Positions 31,103 through 39,153 of a stretch of 39,153 bases of DNA are shown piece by piece; within the stretch, counting starts at the first letter, position 1; each line of letters starts with the position of its first letter. Source of the DNA: Clostridiales bacterium. GTDB taxonomy: Bacteria > Bacillota > Clostridia > Saccharofermentanales > Saccharofermentanaceae. The stretch covers positions 1 to 39,153 of the forward strand of contig JAGAXM010000026.1 in assembly GCA_017940895.1 (NCBI GenBank). Reading direction: 5' to 3'. The position numbers were made by a program, and so were the translations under genes. The notes beneath the pieces are model-generated. The model had not been told where the DNA came from. It ran no database searches and saw only the letters and a list, made by a program, of their open reading frames with translations.

Positions 31103-31822
31103 ATGAACGAATTCGAGCATTTTTGCACGGGTCATCTCATCATTCTCGGCATCATCCCGGTATTCATAACTGCACTTGCTTACCTGACACATAAACTATC
31201 AAAAGAGAACGCCGGCAGACTTATAAGAGCCTTCTCGGTCCTTGCCCTTTGCTGCGAGGGATTACAGGATATTCTGCTCACAATTGAAGGCGGCAACATA
31301 CTCGATTACCTCCCCCTGCACCTTTGTAATCTCGGGCTTTTCATTAATGTCATCGCAAGCTTCACGCGAGGAAAGGTGCGCGGTTTTTTCGCTGAGGTGT
31401 CGCTCGTGCTCATAGCTCCGGGCTCGATATTCGCCCTCATCACGCCCGACTGGAATTACAGACCTCTGCTGTCATGGCTGCCTCTCATGTGTTTCTTCAC
31501 GCACACGCTTGTAGTCGCCATTCCCGTCATGATGTATGTGAACGGCTGGTGCAGGCCGGTCTTCCGCCATATCTGGTATCCGTATGCATTCCTCATCGCG
31601 GTGACGATCCCGATATATATGCTGGATAAAGTCCTCAACCGGAACTACATGTTCCTGCTGCGCCCGATAAGCGGCACTCCTCTTGCATGGCTTGCGTCCT
31701 TTATGGGAAATCCGGGCTACCTTATCGGAGTGCTCATCATGCTTGCTTTAGTCCTTCTTGTAGTCTATTCTGCATTACATATAATCAACCGCTTTACGGA
31801 CAGGAGCAGTTATGAAACTTAA
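31103..31822 (+). CDS. YwaF/TIGR02206-family membrane protein
   Basis: 239 residues with about six helices. LPLHLCNLGLFINVIA near residue 70 and FFTHTLVVAIPVMMYVNGW near residue 130 match the YwaF family. The biochemical role is unknown. It overlaps the following transporter gene by 11 bases and follows the 30451 gene closely, so the three form an operon. Confidence 0.82.
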   Translation: MNEFEHFCTGHLIILGIIPVFITALAYLTHKLSKENAGRLIRAFSVLALCCEGLQDILLTIEGGNILDYLPLHLCNLGLFINVIASFTRGKVRGFFAEVSLVLIAPGSIFALITPDWNYRPLLSWLPLMCFFTHTLVVAIPVMMYVNGWCRPVFRHIWYPYAFLIAVTIPIYMLDKVLNRNYMFLLRPISGTPLAWLASFMGNPGYLIGVLIMLALVLLVVYSALHIINRFTDRSSYET

Positions 31823-33149
31823 TTACAAAAACACGTGTCTTGTCGGACTCGCATTCATGTCGATAATCGCATTCTGGCAGCTTTATGACAACGTAGTCCC
31901 CGTACTTCTGACACAGACCTTTCACCTTGACGAAGACATCACGGGATTCATAATGTCCCTGGATAATATACTCTCGCTCTTTATGCTTCCGTTATTCGGA
32001 AAGATATCGGATAAGACTCATACAAGGATCGGCAAGAGAATGCCTTACATACTCGGAGGCACGATTGTAACGGCACTTCTTCTTAACCTGCTGCCTATAA
32101 TCGACAACGGATTTTTCGCAGGTAAAGTCTCGTTCTTCTACAGCCTTCCCATGTTCGTCATCGTCCTCGGCATGATCCTGCTTGCGATGTCCGTATACAG
32201 ATCGCCTGCCGTTGCTCTCATGCCGGACGTTACGCCCAAGCCTTTAAGAGCACGCGCGAATGCGATCATCAATCTTATGGGAGCTGCGGGCGGCATCATC
32301 TACCTCGCATTCACTGCAGTTATGTTCCCGAAGTCGAAGACCGAGGGACTCGAGCACGTTAACTATCAGCTGCTGTTCATCTTCATGTCGGTCTTCATGG
32401 TCGTATGCGTACTCGTTATGCACGCTACGATCAACGAGCCCGAACTGTCGGATAAGAACGAGCAGATCGAGAAGAAGCATCCCGAGTGGGATCTTACAGA
32501 GCAGGACAAGACAACGGGACACGCCAAGCTTCCTGCTGATGTCATGAGATCTATGATATTCCTGCTCGCTTCGATCGCGCTGTGGTATATCGGATATAAC
32601 GCCGTAACGACATGGTTTACGACTTACATCAGTGTTCTTATGGGAGAAGGCTTGGGCGGAGCATCAACATGCTTCCTCATCGCCAATGTCGGCGCCATCG
32701 TCTCTTATATTCCGATCGGTTATATGGCTGCACACGTGGGAAGAAAGAAGATGATCTACTTCGGAACATTGCTTCTGACGGCTTCCTTCGCACTTTGCTA
32801 TACGCTGACGACAACGGCCGATTCCGTAACCGTTCCCATGTATATTACTTTCGCTCTTGTAGGCGTCGCGTGGGCATCCATAAGCGTCAACTCCCTGCCT
32901 ATGGCAGTCGAGATGTGCAAGGGTTCCGATGCAGGAAAATACACGGGTCTTTACTATACGGCATCCATGGCAGGACAGGTTATAACGCCTACGCTTGCGG
33001 GCTTTCTTATGAAGAATGTGTCATATAAGATCCTGTTCGTATACGCGACTGTATTCTCTCTTCTGAGCTTCATCACAATGACTCAGGTAAAGCACGGAGA
33101 CGTAAAGGCAGACCAGCTTGCAGGCTTAGAGAACTTCGAGGATATGTGA
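31812..33149 (+). CDS. MFS transporter, SLC45-like sugar-cation type
   Basis: 445 residues, twelve helices. The loop after helix 2 reads GKISDKTHTRIGKRMPYILGG, the MFS signature as seen in SLC45-like sugar porters. VGRKKMIYFGTLLL marks the second-half repeat. Probably sugar uptake; substrate unknown. AGGAG lies before ATG 31812. It ends one base before the stop of the convergent 33150 gene. Confidence 0.85.
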   Translation: MKLNYKNTCLVGLAFMSIIAFWQLYDNVVPVLLTQTFHLDEDITGFIMSLDNILSLFMLPLFGKISDKTHTRIGKRMPYILGGTIVTALLLNLLPIIDNGFFAGKVSFFYSLPMFVIVLGMILLAMSVYRSPAVALMPDVTPKPLRARANAIINLMGAAGGIIYLAFTAVMFPKSKTEGLEHVNYQLLFIFMSVFMVVCVLVMHATINEPELSDKNEQIEKKHPEWDLTEQDKTTGHAKLPADVMRSMIFLLASIALWYIGYNAVTTWFTTYISVLMGEGLGGASTCFLIANVGAIVSYIPIGYMAAHVGRKKMIYFGTLLLTASFALCYTLTTTADSVTVPMYITFALVGVAWASISVNSLPMAVEMCKGSDAGKYTGLYYTASMAGQVITPTLAGFLMKNVSYKILFVYATVFSLLSFITMTQVKHGDVKADQLAGLENFEDM

Positions 33150-34697
33150 TCACTCAGCCTGCACTGACCCGATAGCCGACTCGATCACTGTCTCCTGTAC
33201 GTCATCATACTTCTGCCCTACGCCTTCACCCGAGTTGGGTCCGAAGATAAGACAGCAGATAAGGTCGATCGCGAACAGCGTTCCGAGAACACCGCAGAGT
33301 ATATAAGTCTTTTTCTGTCCGAGCTTTCTAAGTCCGCTCTTGATCATGGGACCGAGAAGATAAACTCCGAGGAAGCCTCCGACAGCGAAAGCAAGAAGTC
33401 CCGCGATACATACTCTGCCGTTAAGGTTCAGGAACATATCATCGTAGTTCCAGTACTGGGAGTTATTGATGAATTCGAGCAGGAAGCTCGTTATATACTC
33501 GAGTATTCCGCACAGCACCATCGTTAATACGAACAACTTCGGCTTATTGCCCTTGAACCTGCTTAAGAAGATGATGATAAGCGCGCCTCCGAAGCCGTAG
33601 ATAGGAAGCCACGGTCCGTACATGAATCCTCGGTTATGAAGCTCATGATCTCTTACAAGGTGCAATGCAACCTCCCAGATCCAGCCTACAAAACAGAACA
33701 GGAAGAACATGGCAACGAAGTCTGTAAACTTATACTTATCAGCCTCATTAAACGATGAGCCCGTGATGGCAAAGTCCTCGAGCACATATTCTTCCTTGGG
33801 GTCATCAAAGCCTTTCTCGATAAACAGAGAGCGGTCAATATCCTGACGCTTACGAAGAGTAAGATACATATCGGCATCTATGGCAGATACGAGGGGAGAG
33901 ATAACGAACAGCGGCGTGAAAGGTATAAATGAGATAAGTCCGAACAGGCTGCATGTCATACCCGTAAGGAAGATCTTAAACTTATATCCGCGCGTCATCT
34001 CAGACGACATCTTCTTCGCTTCTTTCCATGTTACATCAGGATTCTCCGCGATAATAAACGGCACGAAGTAGTACTGATAATATTTAATGATGCCGCCTAT
34101 TATCGTTAAGGTCCACAGCAGCATTACAAAATCATAGATCGCCATAACGACGCAGACATGGCGGAACCTGCTTTTCGAAAGGGGTGCAAGTATCCTCATT
34201 AGCTTCGTATCCTTGTGATACATTCTCTCCAGAATATAACGGTACTGTCCTATCGAGAACGCCTCCTTGATAAAGTAGAGGATCGCCGACGCAAGTACGG
34301 TAAGTATTACTATGAAGACAAAGACTTCGCCCTGGTTTCTCTGAACATATGCTTTGTTGGTCTCAAGAAGCGCCAGAAGTCTGCTGTTATCCTCTGCAAT
34401 ACCGCGTAATATCGGCAGCACAGCGCCTTCCGACACTTCTTCCGGAAGAGCTTTTATCACTTTAAGTCCGCGTGCATAATCAACGACTTCATCTATAAGT
34501 TCGGGTTCCACCCAGCCGGTGCTCATATACATGTCCACGGAATAAATATCCGCCACAGCCGCAAGGTTGGTGATTCCCAGAAACGAGAATACGAATATAA
34601 CGGCAACAAAAGCGATATATCCCTTGATTCCGCTTTGGAAAACTACCTTGAAAGAGTCCTTCCAGAAGCGCTTTATACTCCAGTTAACCGAATCCAT
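33150..34697 (-). CDS. DUF975 plus ABC_trans_CmpB-like membrane protein
   Basis: 515 residues. Residues 1-300 resemble DUF975 (six helices, FIIAENPDVTWKEAKKMSSEMTRGYK, FIPFTPLFVISPL). Residues 330-495 look like the CmpB-type membrane family (FLFCFVGWIWEVALHLV, YGPWLPIYGFGGALI, GILEYITSFLLE, YDDMFLNLNGRVCI). The fusion of the two is found in clostridia; function unknown. GGGGG lies before the ATG. It follows the phosphoesterase gene by 13 bases. Confidence 0.82.
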   Translation of the reverse strand: MDSVNWSIKRFWKDSFKVVFQSGIKGYIAFVAVIFVFSFLGITNLAAVADIYSVDMYMSTGWVEPELIDEVVDYARGLKVIKALPEEVSEGAVLPILRGIAEDNSRLLALLETNKAYVQRNQGEVFVFIVILTVLASAILYFIKEAFSIGQYRYILERMYHKDTKLMRILAPLSKSRFRHVCVVMAIYDFVMLLWTLTIIGGIIKYYQYYFVPFIIAENPDVTWKEAKKMSSEMTRGYKFKIFLTGMTCSLFGLISFIPFTPLFVISPLVSAIDADMYLTLRKRQDIDRSLFIEKGFDDPKEEYVLEDFAITGSSFNEADKYKFTDFVAMFFLFCFVGWIWEVALHLVRDHELHNRGFMYGPWLPIYGFGGALIIIFLSRFKGNKPKLFVLTMVLCGILEYITSFLLEFINNSQYWNYDDMFLNLNGRVCIAGLLAFAVGGFLGVYLLGPMIKSGLRKLGQKKTYILCGVLGTLFAIDLICCLIFGPNSGEGVGQKYDDVQETVIESAIGSVQAE

Positions 34698-34710
34698 TCA
34701 TCTTTCCCCC

Positions 34711-35889
34711 TCAGTTGAATGTGATGTCTATTACCATTACTTCGTTATCGGTTCCGATCCTCATCGGAGGACCGTAATAACCTGCACCTGCAGTAACGAT
34801 CGCATACATTCCGTTAACGTCCTCGATGCCGTAGCAGTACTCATTGAATATGGGCACGATGACATTGCCGGGAAAGATCTGTCCGTTGTGGGTATGTCCG
34901 CAGAATACAGCATCCGCGCCCGCTGCAGACAGCTCGTCCATCTCCACGGGCTCATGCTCTATAACAAATATCGGTGTGCTCTGATCTGCATCCGAAAGCA
35001 AATCCTCAACGCTTAATCTGTCGGAAGTGCCGTCGCCAGCCTTACTCTCATCAAGGCGCCCGAGAAGCGTGATGCGTCCGTCTGCGAGCGTCACGCCTTC
35101 ATCGTACAGCATCGTGAATCCTGCAGCATCAAGGAAGTCATCCATCTCCTGCGTACGGAATGCCTCCGATATCGGGGACACCGAGAACCCTCCGAAAAGA
35201 TTCTCGTCAACATCGTGGTTGCCGCCTACTGCATAAACACCGTAAGTCGAGTGCATCTGACTTAAGGCATCGGTATACAGCTCGGGATGTGTCATACCCA
35301 TATTGCTCGTGAAGATATCACCTGCCACGAGAATAAGGTCGGGATCCTGCTCGTTAACGAGCTCCACCATCTGCTCGGTAAGCGCGGGACGTGAATTGAC
35401 ACTGATATGAAGGTCGGCTATAAGAACAACTCTTAAGTCCTCGAGGCTGTCATCTTCCGCATTTATTGTGATCTGCTCATTAACGACCTTTATCTCCTGG
35501 CCGTGATAAAGTCCGTATGCAGACATCAAAAGAGCGGGAACAAAAGCTGCGAACAGCGAGAAACCGACCAGGCGCGATCTGGTCTTCTTTCTTGCTTTCG
35601 CTATGATAACTGCGATAAGGCTGAAGATCAGCACTAACGGAGCATAGTACATGAAGAACGCGAACCAGATGTTTCCGATCCCCAGGCAGTAATACTTGAA
35701 CGATGACCTCGGAAGGTATGCGCCGAGCATCGGGATGATTGCCAGGATCGTATAGATCGCGATCCTTAAGACACGTGTCTTCTTACCGATATCCTTTACC
35801 AGATCATTACGCTCCCAGACGTACTCCGTTACCAGAGATACGCCGACCTGAGCGATCAGATAAACCACAAGGAAAATCTTACCTAACAC
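34711..35889 (-). CDS. Membrane-bound metallophosphoesterase, YkuE/YaeI-like
   Basis: 392 residues. Four hydrophobic helices fill the first 130 residues. The calcineurin-type domain follows with VVLIADLHIS, LILVAGDIF, AVGGNHD and VIEHEP ... GADAVFCGHTHNGQIFP, covering the two-metal site. YkuE-type enzymes hydrolyse phosphates on the outer face or lipid intermediates; the substrate is not known here. GTG is the start. The ribosome site (GGGG) is weak. Confidence 0.87.
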   Translation of the reverse strand: MLGKIFLVVYLIAQVGVSLVTEYVWERNDLVKDIGKKTRVLRIAIYTILAIIPMLGAYLPRSSFKYYCLGIGNIWFAFFMYYAPLVLIFSLIAVIIAKARKKTRSRLVGFSLFAAFVPALLMSAYGLYHGQEIKVVNEQITINAEDDSLEDLRVVLIADLHISVNSRPALTEQMVELVNEQDPDLILVAGDIFTSNMGMTHPELYTDALSQMHSTYGVYAVGGNHDVDENLFGGFSVSPISEAFRTQEMDDFLDAAGFTMLYDEGVTLADGRITLLGRLDESKAGDGTSDRLSVEDLLSDADQSTPIFVIEHEPVEMDELSAAGADAVFCGHTHNGQIFPGNVIVPIFNEYCYGIEDVNGMYAIVTAGAGYYGPPMRIGTDNEVMVIDITFN

Positions 35890-35916
35890 TTACATAACCC
35901 CAATCAAAAACGCAAA

Positions 35917-36771
35917 TCAGAAACGTCCGCCGCCTCCGCCGGAGTGACCGCCTCCGCCCGAGAAGCCTCCGCCTCCGCCCGAGAAGCCTCCGCCGCCGGA
36001 AGACGACTCATGCTTGATCTTACGTGTCCTGGTGACTGAATCAGTCAGTTTGATTCCGCTTCCGGGGATCTCATACTGCTTGGACTCGGGCTTCTTATCA
36101 AGACCCAGAGGCGTCGTGCACAACCATGTGATAAACAGCGACAGCACTGCCGGGATAATAAGACAGAAGAATGACATTACGGCCACGGACTCATAATCAT
36201 AGTCCTCGAGGTCATCGAAGATATTCTCGAGAGCCTCGTAGTAATTGCCTTCGGACAATTCGTTTCTCTGTCTTTGGAACATCGAGGTACACTCATCATC
36301 ACCGATCGCGAAGTAAGCCGTACCGTATGTATATATCCAGAAGAATCTCTCTCCCGGTCTGTCCAACGTCAGATCGATAAGGATACAGATACCGGAGTTG
36401 TTTACAAGGCTTGTCTTAATGCAGGTCTTCGCATAATAGTCGGCTGCGAACTCGGCGCAGTCCTCATCGGAGTTGGTGTAGCCTCTTTCCTTGTCACGCG
36501 TCGTTACGATAACGACATTGATGTCCTCGTTTTTCGAGAGGCGCTCTGCCAATTCCTCGAGCTCATCTTCCTGCTCGGAAGTAAATATGCGTGCATCGTC
36601 ATCGACCACTACATGCTTCTTGGGAGAAGACGACATATAAAGATAGAACGCGACACAGCCTATGACGAGTATGATAAGGCACACGATCGCCGCGACCGAC
36701 ATCATGCTCATCTCGCCGAAAAGGCTGATCTTGTTATTCGCAGGTTTGTTATTAGTCTTCTTGTTGCTCAT
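35917..36771 (-). CDS. TPM-domain membrane protein, YdjH-like
   Basis: 284 residues. A first helix (SMMSVAAIVCLIILVIGCVAFYLY), a TPM domain (about 65-190: RIFTSEQEDELEELAERL, INVVIVTTRDK, GICILIDLTL, YTYGTAYFAIGD), a second helix, and a Gly/Ser tail ending SGGGGGRF. It overlaps the zinc-ribbon gene by 4 bases. In Bacillus subtilis the pair ydjG-ydjH sits with pspA; no pspA is seen here. A cell-envelope stress role is an inference from that pair. Confidence 0.83.
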   Translation of the reverse strand: MSNKKTNNKPANNKISLFGEMSMMSVAAIVCLIILVIGCVAFYLYMSSSPKKHVVVDDDARIFTSEQEDELEELAERLSKNEDINVVIVTTRDKERGYTNSDEDCAEFAADYYAKTCIKTSLVNNSGICILIDLTLDRPGERFFWIYTYGTAYFAIGDDECTSMFQRQRNELSEGNYYEALENIFDDLEDYDYESVAVMSFFCLIIPAVLSLFITWLCTTPLGLDKKPESKQYEIPGSGIKLTDSVTRTRKIKHESSSGGGGFSGGGGGFSGGGGHSGGGGGRF

Positions 36772-37922
36772 CCTACGAATCCTCCCATGATCAATCCGGC
36801 GATAAACCTGGCGATGACCGCCGTGATCGCAAGAGAAACAGAATAGAACATAGTCTGCTTAACCTTACTTACGGGAGCCTTGCCTGCGACTTCACCGGTC
36901 TGTCCGTTCATCGCGAAGTAGTAGGACTTGCCCAGATACTTATACTGCATGAACCATACCGGAAGAAGCGCATAATCTGCCTTGATATCGTGATATCTTG
37001 TCTGATTGTGTTCGATCTTGTGAGAGTCGTACTTCTTAGTCTGCTGCTTGATTTCCTTATCAAGATAATCCTTGGCTCTCTGCGCGGCTCTCTTGCGGAG
37101 GTCTTCTTCGGACTGGTCGAATCTGTCCGCGAAGAATCCCGGCAGATACTTATAATCGTACGGCACAAGATCCTTGTAGTTGTAAGGCTCGATCGCCTCC
37201 ATCAGTTCATCATTGATACGGGTCTCTCCGTCGAGCGGGATCTTCTCCCACTTTACGTTACCGTCGATATTGAACTTGTAATCAGTAATGATCGTGTAAT
37301 CGCCTGAGGTTCTGGAAGTCTTACCGGTACCGTCGACAGACACATCACCGCTTACGTTGAACAGCCAGAAAGGAACATACAGACCCGTAAGCTTCGCGAC
37401 ATTCTCCTGGGATACGAACTTGACCGGAGTGTACTTTCCTCCCTTACACCACTTGAGAAAAGCCTTCTCGGCGGCTTCCCTGTCGTACTTGAAAGGGATG
37501 ATAAACTTGGGCTCGAACTGCCCGTTAAGTCTCTGACCGATCAACGCAGGAGATCCGCAGAACGGGCAGAACGAAGCTGCCGTGGAAGAATCCGAGAGGA
37601 TCTTGCCTCCGCATGAGTTACATACGAACTCGACATTATCGGATGAATGCTCTGATGCATTCTCTATAGCTTCGAGATGGTCGAGCTCACGCTTTTCCAT
37701 AGCGGGCTGTTCCTGTGAGGCCGCCTGCTCCTGCGCGCCTTCAGAAGTCTGCCCGGCAGGCTTCTCCACAGGCTTGCTCTCAGTCATCATCTCGTCTACT
37801 GCCTTTGATTCGACCTCATCTAATGCGAAAGTGCCGCCGCAGAACGGGCACTGGAGCTTCTGTGCTCCCGCCGCGAACTTCAGATTGGCGGCGCAATGAG
37901 GACATTTGATCGTATCAGCCAT
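36768..37922 (-). CDS. TFIIB-type zinc-ribbon membrane protein, YdjG-like
   Basis: 384 residues. Two zinc ribbons (IKCPHCAANLK ... LQCPFCGGTF near 5-30; FVCNSCGGKIL ... SFCPFCGSPAL near 85-115) precede a large beta-rich body (FKYDREAAEKAFLKWCKG, LTGLYVPFWLFNVSG, LLPVWFMQYKY) and one C-terminal helix. This matches YdjG of Bacillus subtilis in size and plan. ATG 37922 is used; a GTG nine bases earlier is possible. Function unknown. Confidence 0.82.
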   Translation of the reverse strand: MADTIKCPHCAANLKFAAGAQKLQCPFCGGTFALDEVESKAVDEMMTESKPVEKPAGQTSEGAQEQAASQEQPAMEKRELDHLEAIENASEHSSDNVEFVCNSCGGKILSDSSTAASFCPFCGSPALIGQRLNGQFEPKFIIPFKYDREAAEKAFLKWCKGGKYTPVKFVSQENVAKLTGLYVPFWLFNVSGDVSVDGTGKTSRTSGDYTIITDYKFNIDGNVKWEKIPLDGETRINDELMEAIEPYNYKDLVPYDYKYLPGFFADRFDQSEEDLRKRAAQRAKDYLDKEIKQQTKKYDSHKIEHNQTRYHDIKADYALLPVWFMQYKYLGKSYYFAMNGQTGEVAGKAPVSKVKQTMFYSVSLAITAVIARFIAGLIMGGFVG

Positions 37923-37985
37923 ATACTGCACCCCGGGGTAAAAAATCTATCCGTTATTTTATATTAGTTAATAGTAAATTTCCAT

Positions 37986-38987
37986 TTACTTTTCGTGCCG
38001 GCTTTCGAACTCCGTGATCGCCTCCCCGGCACTTAATTCCCCGTTAAGGATGCCGAAGATGTATGGAGCGAGAATATCAAGGAATTCGGGACAGTAAGAC
38101 GTTATATAATCGCTTCCCTGATATAAGAATCGCTCCATGATCTCGTAATTCATGATCGTCGTAGCAGATATATCAAAGCTTTCATCCTCGGTAATATAGA
38201 ATCTGGGCATGAAGAAGACCTGGGGGTCGTACAGACCGTATCTTCCGTCCCTCTGATTCGGGAACACTCTGGCATTAACGTAGTTCAGGAATCGAAGCAG
38301 CTCATGTCTGTATTCGCTCATCCTGCAGATATCGGCGCCGGTCTGAGTATAGTAGACTCTTACTTCGGCTTCCGTTTCGAATAACCATATGCAGCATTCC
38401 ACGTATCCGTCAGGAGAATTCGGAGCACTTAAAGCCATTGTGTATCTTACCGATCCTTCATCCATGCCGATACTGTACGGAATATTCTTACTCTTAACGT
38501 CAGAAGTAAGCTGTCTTACGAAATACAGACACCTCCTCTGTTTACCCGTCAAGCCTATCGACTTGGCATGAACTTCGCAAAAGGAGACAGGTAAACCGTC
38601 CTGCAGTTCCAAAGATCCGATCTCTTCATCAGTCAGGATAGAGATATTCTCACGCTCAAGAAACTCACCGGCATTAAGTCTGCCGTAGAAGAAAGCTTCA
38701 ACTTCAATCCTGTATACATCTGTAACCGGCTGATAGTTCTCTATACGCTTAAGCCTGATCTTTAACACCTCGGGTTTGCAGTAAGGCACCTCCGTACCGA
38801 TCCTGTCATCAAAGCCGTACTTCGTCTCTTCTATGATGAGATCCATTCCGTCGATATACCCTGTCTTTTCTTCCTTTCCTTTACGGTACTTAAGGTAAGG
38901 CTTTTCGAGAGCACCGAGCATGCTGTACAGTTCCCAAAGGCCGTCACACTTCATGTTACCGGGTCTTGTTGTAATTAAGTCTTTCAT
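37986..38987 (-). CDS. Hypothetical protein, 333 residues
   Basis: Soluble, acidic, no signal peptide or helices. The last part (TIMNYEIMERFLYQGSD, LDILAPYIFGILNGELSAGEAI) and middle (GYVECCIWLFETEAEVRVYYTQ) look like a two-domain YbjN-type fold, but I do not trust this enough to name it. AAGGAGGG lies 7 bases before ATG 38987; a TTG 18 bases earlier is less likely. It is separated from the ydjG-like gene by 63 bases and lies downstream of two hairpins. Confidence 0.65.
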   Translation of the reverse strand: MKDLITTRPGNMKCDGLWELYSMLGALEKPYLKYRKGKEEKTGYIDGMDLIIEETKYGFDDRIGTEVPYCKPEVLKIRLKRIENYQPVTDVYRIEVEAFFYGRLNAGEFLERENISILTDEEIGSLELQDGLPVSFCEVHAKSIGLTGKQRRCLYFVRQLTSDVKSKNIPYSIGMDEGSVRYTMALSAPNSPDGYVECCIWLFETEAEVRVYYTQTGADICRMSEYRHELLRFLNYVNARVFPNQRDGRYGLYDPQVFFMPRFYITEDESFDISATTIMNYEIMERFLYQGSDYITSYCPEFLDILAPYIFGILNGELSAGEAITEFESRHEK

Positions 38988-39016
38988 TGTTTTTCCCTCC
39001 TTCAAGGCAAATTAAA

Positions 39017-39046
39017 GGGGCTGTCTCAAAACGATGAGACAGCTCC
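39017..39046 (-). terminator. Hairpin near the right edge
   Basis: A 12-bp stem (GGGGCTGTCTCA with TGAGACAGCTCC, one G-T pair) and a 6-base loop. Minus-strand T-rich sequence follows. GGGGCTGTCTC is also seen at the ends of some insertion sequences. Confidence 0.6.
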
Positions 39047-39065
39047 TTTCATTTATGGCAACAAA

Positions 39066-39089
39066 AAACGGGTTCCGAAGAGCCCGTTT
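39066..39089 (-). terminator. Terminator with TTCG loop near the right edge
   Basis: A 10-bp stem with one G-T pair and a CGAA/TTCG loop, followed by TTTTTT on the minus strand. It presumably ends a gene that lies beyond the right edge. Confidence 0.8.
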
Positions 39090-39153
39090 ATTGTTAGAAT
39101 AATTTTGTGAAACCTATTCTAAACTTACAGTCTGACTATAGCAAAAACGGGGG

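Noticed and set aside
35925..36000. Tandem GGCGGA-type repeats
   Set aside because: They encode the Gly-rich tail normal for TPM-domain proteins.
1..39153. tRNA, rRNA or CRISPR arrays
   Set aside because: No cloverleaf with a GTTCRA arm, no rRNA sequence and no regularly spaced repeats were found by eye.

Overview
The window looks like the chromosome of an anaerobic gut or rumen Clostridium-type Firmicute, possibly a Saccharofermentans/Oscillospiraceae-like lineage. The grounds are acetate production by ackA-pta, strong AGGAGG ribosome sites on many genes, Firmicute-type ribosomal protein S20 and TmcAL, several DUF4214 surface proteins, and YefM-YoeB and RelBE toxin-antitoxin pairs. The genus is an inference from gene content and is not proven here.

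Layout. 1-1712: tail of a transposase, a bile-acid/Na+ symporter-family transporter and a hypothetical gene. 1758-5997: an ECF vitamin-transporter S subunit, ackA, pta and an anchored protein of unknown role. 6061-19637: an accessory island, almost entirely on the minus strand. It holds three membrane-anchored ECF sigma factors with different outer domains, two secreted CAP/DUF4214 proteins, one lipoprotein, two membrane proteins, two very small ORFs and two toxin-antitoxin modules. 19784-23893: housekeeping and signalling (tmcAL, rpsT, a SpoU methyltransferase, a GGDEF protein, a DUF4870 protein). 23975-29317: a four-gene overlapping operon (PlsC-like acyltransferase, a YidC-sulfatase fusion, an EamA exporter, a zinc-ribbon membrane protein). 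29324-38987: a DUF4214 secreted protein, membrane proteins, an MFS transporter, a DUF975/CmpB membrane protein, a phosphoesterase, a YdjG/YdjH-like pair and a hypothetical protein. The right edge carries two hairpins.

The main discovery candidate is the 6-19 kb island. Four genes there (CAP/DUF4214 proteins at 9194 and 14646, lipoprotein at 11235, membrane protein at 18929) are preceded by the same promoter, TGAACY-N16-CGTC, with exactly 16 bases between the boxes each time. This is the form used by ECF sigma factors such as SigM and SigV. Three of the four lie upstream of an ECF sigma gene on the same strand. The simplest reading is a set of self-amplifying modules in which a membrane-tethered sigma factor senses something outside the cell and switches on secreted surface proteins and itself. 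One sigma factor carries a C-type lectin domain outside the membrane. Two small ORFs (48 and 20 codons) begin exactly 34 bases after the secreted-protein genes and share an ungapped KLxFLTRFFR core. The same FLTRFF motif lies inside all three sigma factors, between the DNA-binding region and the membrane segment. They may be a new family of micro-proteins tied to these sigma factors.

Other notable points are a YidC-like domain fused to a sulfatase-type domain with the insertase arginine apparently replaced by glycine, and a group of genes whose -10 box ends 6-8 bases before the ATG, implying leaderless mRNAs.
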